Positions 32,272-34,543 of a DNA stretch of 34,543 nt are shown here, piece by piece. Position numbers and translations under genes: made by a program. Origin of the DNA: Patescibacteria group bacterium (GTDB lineage Bacteria; Patescibacteriota; Minisyncoccia; Phycocordibacterales; Zambryskibacteraceae); assembly GCA_004322205.1 (NCBI GenBank), contig SCSN01000015.1, forward strand, positions 1-34,543, in the 5' to 3' direction. Position 1 is the first letter of the stretch. Each line of letters opens with the position of its first letter. The notes beneath the pieces are model-generated. The model worked only from the letters and a program-made list of their open reading frames with translations, did not search any database and was not told where the DNA came from.

Positions 32272-33858
32272 ATGAAGCATCTTCTTCGCACAATTGCCGG
32301 TCTTACTCTTATGGCATTTATCTTCAGCAGTCATTTCAGTGCTCTGCTCGCGCTCGAAGATCAGTTCGAGATTTCGCTCACGGTCACCTCCACTGATGTG
32401 ACAGCGCCCAGCACTCCCACGGGTCTTACCGCCACCGCCATTTCGAGTTCGCAGATTGATTTGAGTTGGACTGCCTCAACTGACAATGTCGGCGTTACAA
32501 GTTATCGCGTCTATCGCGACAACGCCCTTGTTGCTAACCCCTCAACAACGTCGTATTCCGACACCGGTCTCACCGCGGCGACCACATACGCTTACGCGGT
32601 CTCGGCTCTTGATGCGGCGGGGAATGAGTCAGCGCGCTCGGCCACTTCATCAGCCACCACTCTTAGCGCCGCCGTGCCTGGCGGCGGTGTGGGAACTACC
32701 CGGAGACTCGCGATTTTCGGTGTGGCAGTCACTCCGGAGCTTCACGGAGCGACAATCACTTGGCAGACGAACTTAGACGCACTCGGCACGGTTGAGTGGG
32801 GCAATACGACAAGTTATGAGCTTGGAGGGATCGCCAGCTCGGAGTATCTCACCTTGCAGAGTGCGCATCTCGGTGGGCTTTCTGCCGGTACGACATATTA
32901 CTTTCGTATTCGGGCGATCGACAGTGTCGGTCGGGAAGCTTTTTTTACTGACACTCTCACTACTCTTCCTCTGCCCGAGGGTCTTCCAAACCCAAGCGGT
33001 TTTACGGCAGTGCCTCGAGAGAGTGACATACTTCTTTCCTGGCGGAACCCGCAGATATCCTTTGATGCTCTGCGTCTTGTTCGCTCGAAAACTTTCTACC
33101 CAGCCGATCCCTTTGACGGAGAAGTGATTTATGAGGGCAGAGGCGAGCAGTTTGTTGATACCGACGTCGAGCGCGGCATTCGCTACTACTACACCATCTT
33201 CACCCGCGGCAGAGACGGTTCATATTCTTCGGGCGCAGTGGCTGATGCTCGCATTCCACTACCGGGGGAACCGCCGGAGCGGCCAAAGGAAATTTTTGAG
33301 CGCTTGCCCAAAGCGCCCGCCGTTCATCCGAGAATCGCTGATCTCACCTTTCGAGATTTTGACTTCATTCAAAACGGCCGCAAGAGGGAGGTTGTGGGAG
33401 ACACCGTGAATGTAGACGGCTCGCTCAATCTGACCGTTGCCCTTGCCTACGAGCGAGTGCCGGAAGTTCTCAAAACCATAGTTATCAGCCTGGTTTCGCC
33501 AGGCGATCCCGAGAAGCAGTTCTCCTTCTTACTTCGTGTCAATAAGGATAAAACCCGCTATGAGGCGACCATCGCGCCGCTCGGCGTCTCCGGCACTTAC
33601 GTCGTGCGAATTGCCGTTGTTGATTACAAAAATCAGGGTCTCAAGAAAATCGAGGGCCTGCTTCTGGCGACCGTGCTCAAAGGCATTTTTCCTCGGGGCT
33701 GGAGCTTCCAAGGAATTCGGAAATTCATGGTCGATTACTTTTGGCTGCTGGTGCTTCTGCTCTTTCTCCTGGCGCTCCTTGTTGAGTTTATCCGCACCGT
33801 CTTGAAAAAACGTCAAGTGGTGCCGCCTCTTCCTCTCCCCATTCCTAACCGTGAATAG
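32272..33858 (+). CDS. Fibronectin type III domain surface protein with C-terminal TM
   Basis: 'DVTAPSTPTGLTATAISSSQIDLSWTASTDNVGVTSYRVYRDNALVANPSTTSYSDTGLTAATTYAYAVSALDAAGNES' is FN3; further FN3-like 'ATITWQTNLDALGTVEWG...GTTYYFRIRAIDSVG'; C-terminal 'YFWLLVLLLFLLALLVEFIRTVLKKR'. Confidence 0.85.
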   Translation: MKHLLRTIAGLTLMAFIFSSHFSALLALEDQFEISLTVTSTDVTAPSTPTGLTATAISSSQIDLSWTASTDNVGVTSYRVYRDNALVANPSTTSYSDTGLTAATTYAYAVSALDAAGNESARSATSSATTLSAAVPGGGVGTTRRLAIFGVAVTPELHGATITWQTNLDALGTVEWGNTTSYELGGIASSEYLTLQSAHLGGLSAGTTYYFRIRAIDSVGREAFFTDTLTTLPLPEGLPNPSGFTAVPRESDILLSWRNPQISFDALRLVRSKTFYPADPFDGEVIYEGRGEQFVDTDVERGIRYYYTIFTRGRDGSYSSGAVADARIPLPGEPPERPKEIFERLPKAPAVHPRIADLTFRDFDFIQNGRKREVVGDTVNVDGSLNLTVALAYERVPEVLKTIVISLVSPGDPEKQFSFLLRVNKDKTRYEATIAPLGVSGTYVVRIAVVDYKNQGLKKIEGLLLATVLKGIFPRGWSFQGIRKFMVDYFWLLVLLLFLLALLVEFIRTVLKKRQVVPPLPLPIPNRE

Positions 33859-34543
33859 AGTCGTTTACAAAATCATAGCCTCGGTTCTTATTCTCTCGAC
33901 GCTGGTTGCTACGCCGGGAGTTTTGGCGCTCTTTGCTCCTGCTTCGCTGTTCGCCGCGCCAAAGGCGCAGGCTGCTATCAACGAGAAAATTAACTATCAA
34001 GGCAAGCTGACAAACTCTTCTAGTGTCGCTGTGGCTGACGGAACGTATCATATGATGTTTCGACTCTATACTTCAGCTACGGCAGCGACGACAACCAACA
34101 TTTGGGAGGAAGACCGGAGCACCGCCACCGGCGATCGCATTACCGTCACCAACGGCCTCTTCAGTGTAATGCTGGGAAGTTCAACGGCTCTTACTAGTAT
34201 CAACTTCAGCCAGACACTTTATTTGGGAGTTGAGGTTGGTGGCTCGGGTAGCTCACCGAGCTGGGATGGGGAGATGTCGCCGAGAAAAGTCTTTGGGGCG
34301 GTGCCGGCGGCGTTTGTGGCTGAAAGTGTTGACGGTGGAACAATCGACAATGTCAGTCGTTCTACAACAACTTCGGCAACAACTACAAACTTGTTTTCGA
34401 CGACCGCTTCTTCCACTAACCTTTTCTCCACCAACGCCAATCTCGGATTCATTACCGGCGGCCGCTCGACCACCACCGAAGCGACAACAACCAATATCTT
34501 TAGCACCACCGCCTCTTCGACCAACCTCTATTCAACAAATGCC
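33851..34543 (+). CDS. Large repetitive secreted/surface protein, partial (runs off window; missing from ORF track)
   Basis: GTG start at 33851, open to the window end: VNRVVYKIIASVLILSTLVATPGVLALFAPASLFAAPKAQAAINEKINYQGKLTNSSSVAVADGTYHMMFRLYTS...; two ~34-aa repeats 'RSTTTxATTTN(L/I)FSTTASSTNL(F/Y)STNANLGFITGG'; 8-nt overlap with upstream CDS. Confidence 0.85.
   Translation, partial: MNRVVYKIIASVLILSTLVATPGVLALFAPASLFAAPKAQAAINEKINYQGKLTNSSSVAVADGTYHMMFRLYTSATAATTTNIWEEDRSTATGDRITVTNGLFSVMLGSSTALTSINFSQTLYLGVEVGGSGSSPSWDGEMSPRKVFGAVPAAFVAESVDGGTIDNVSRSTTTSATTTNLFSTTASSTNLFSTNANLGFITGGRSTTTEATTTNIFSTTASSTNLYSTNA

Overview
This 34.5 kb window is gene-dense and looks like a Candidate Phyla Radiation / Patescibacteria (Parcubacteria-like) chromosome segment. 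That assignment is inference from gene content: tightly packed genes, 4-nt ATGA overlaps, a SecA with an extended zinc loop, an MYG1-family protein, an S23 four-helix-bundle gene and Ser/Thr-repeat surface proteins. The main blocks are: (1) 1-12.6 kb, a surface-glycan locus with transaldolase, a heptose-1-P adenylyltransferase-like protein, GmhA, KpsF/KdsD, glycosyltransferases, methyltransferases, HAD + UbiA prenyltransferase + epimerase, DUF2079 and a Wzx-like flippase; (2) 12.8-15.0 kb, an O-antigen-ligase/TPR protein; (3) 15.0-15.9 kb, an unusually long intergenic region with promoters, structured RNA candidates and an untracked 21-aa Arg/Lys-rich micro-ORF; (4) secA, a UDG-like protein, DedA and an AI-2E family permease; (5) 21.0-25.9 kb, a GT4 / GH57 / GH15 alpha-glucan module interrupted by an S23 gene flanked by repeats; (6) MYG1, gatB (with an in-frame repeat-derived insertion), Nudix and a small HTH regulator; (7) 29.5-34.5 kb, a translationally coupled secreted/surface-protein operon ending in a repeat protein that starts at GTG 33851, runs off the window and is missing from the ORF track. 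The best candidates for something undescribed are the 15.1-15.9 kb RNA/micro-peptide locus and the 30.4-34.5 kb surface operon with its structured leader. No tRNA, rRNA or CRISPR array was found. All calls are from reading the sequence; no database search was run.
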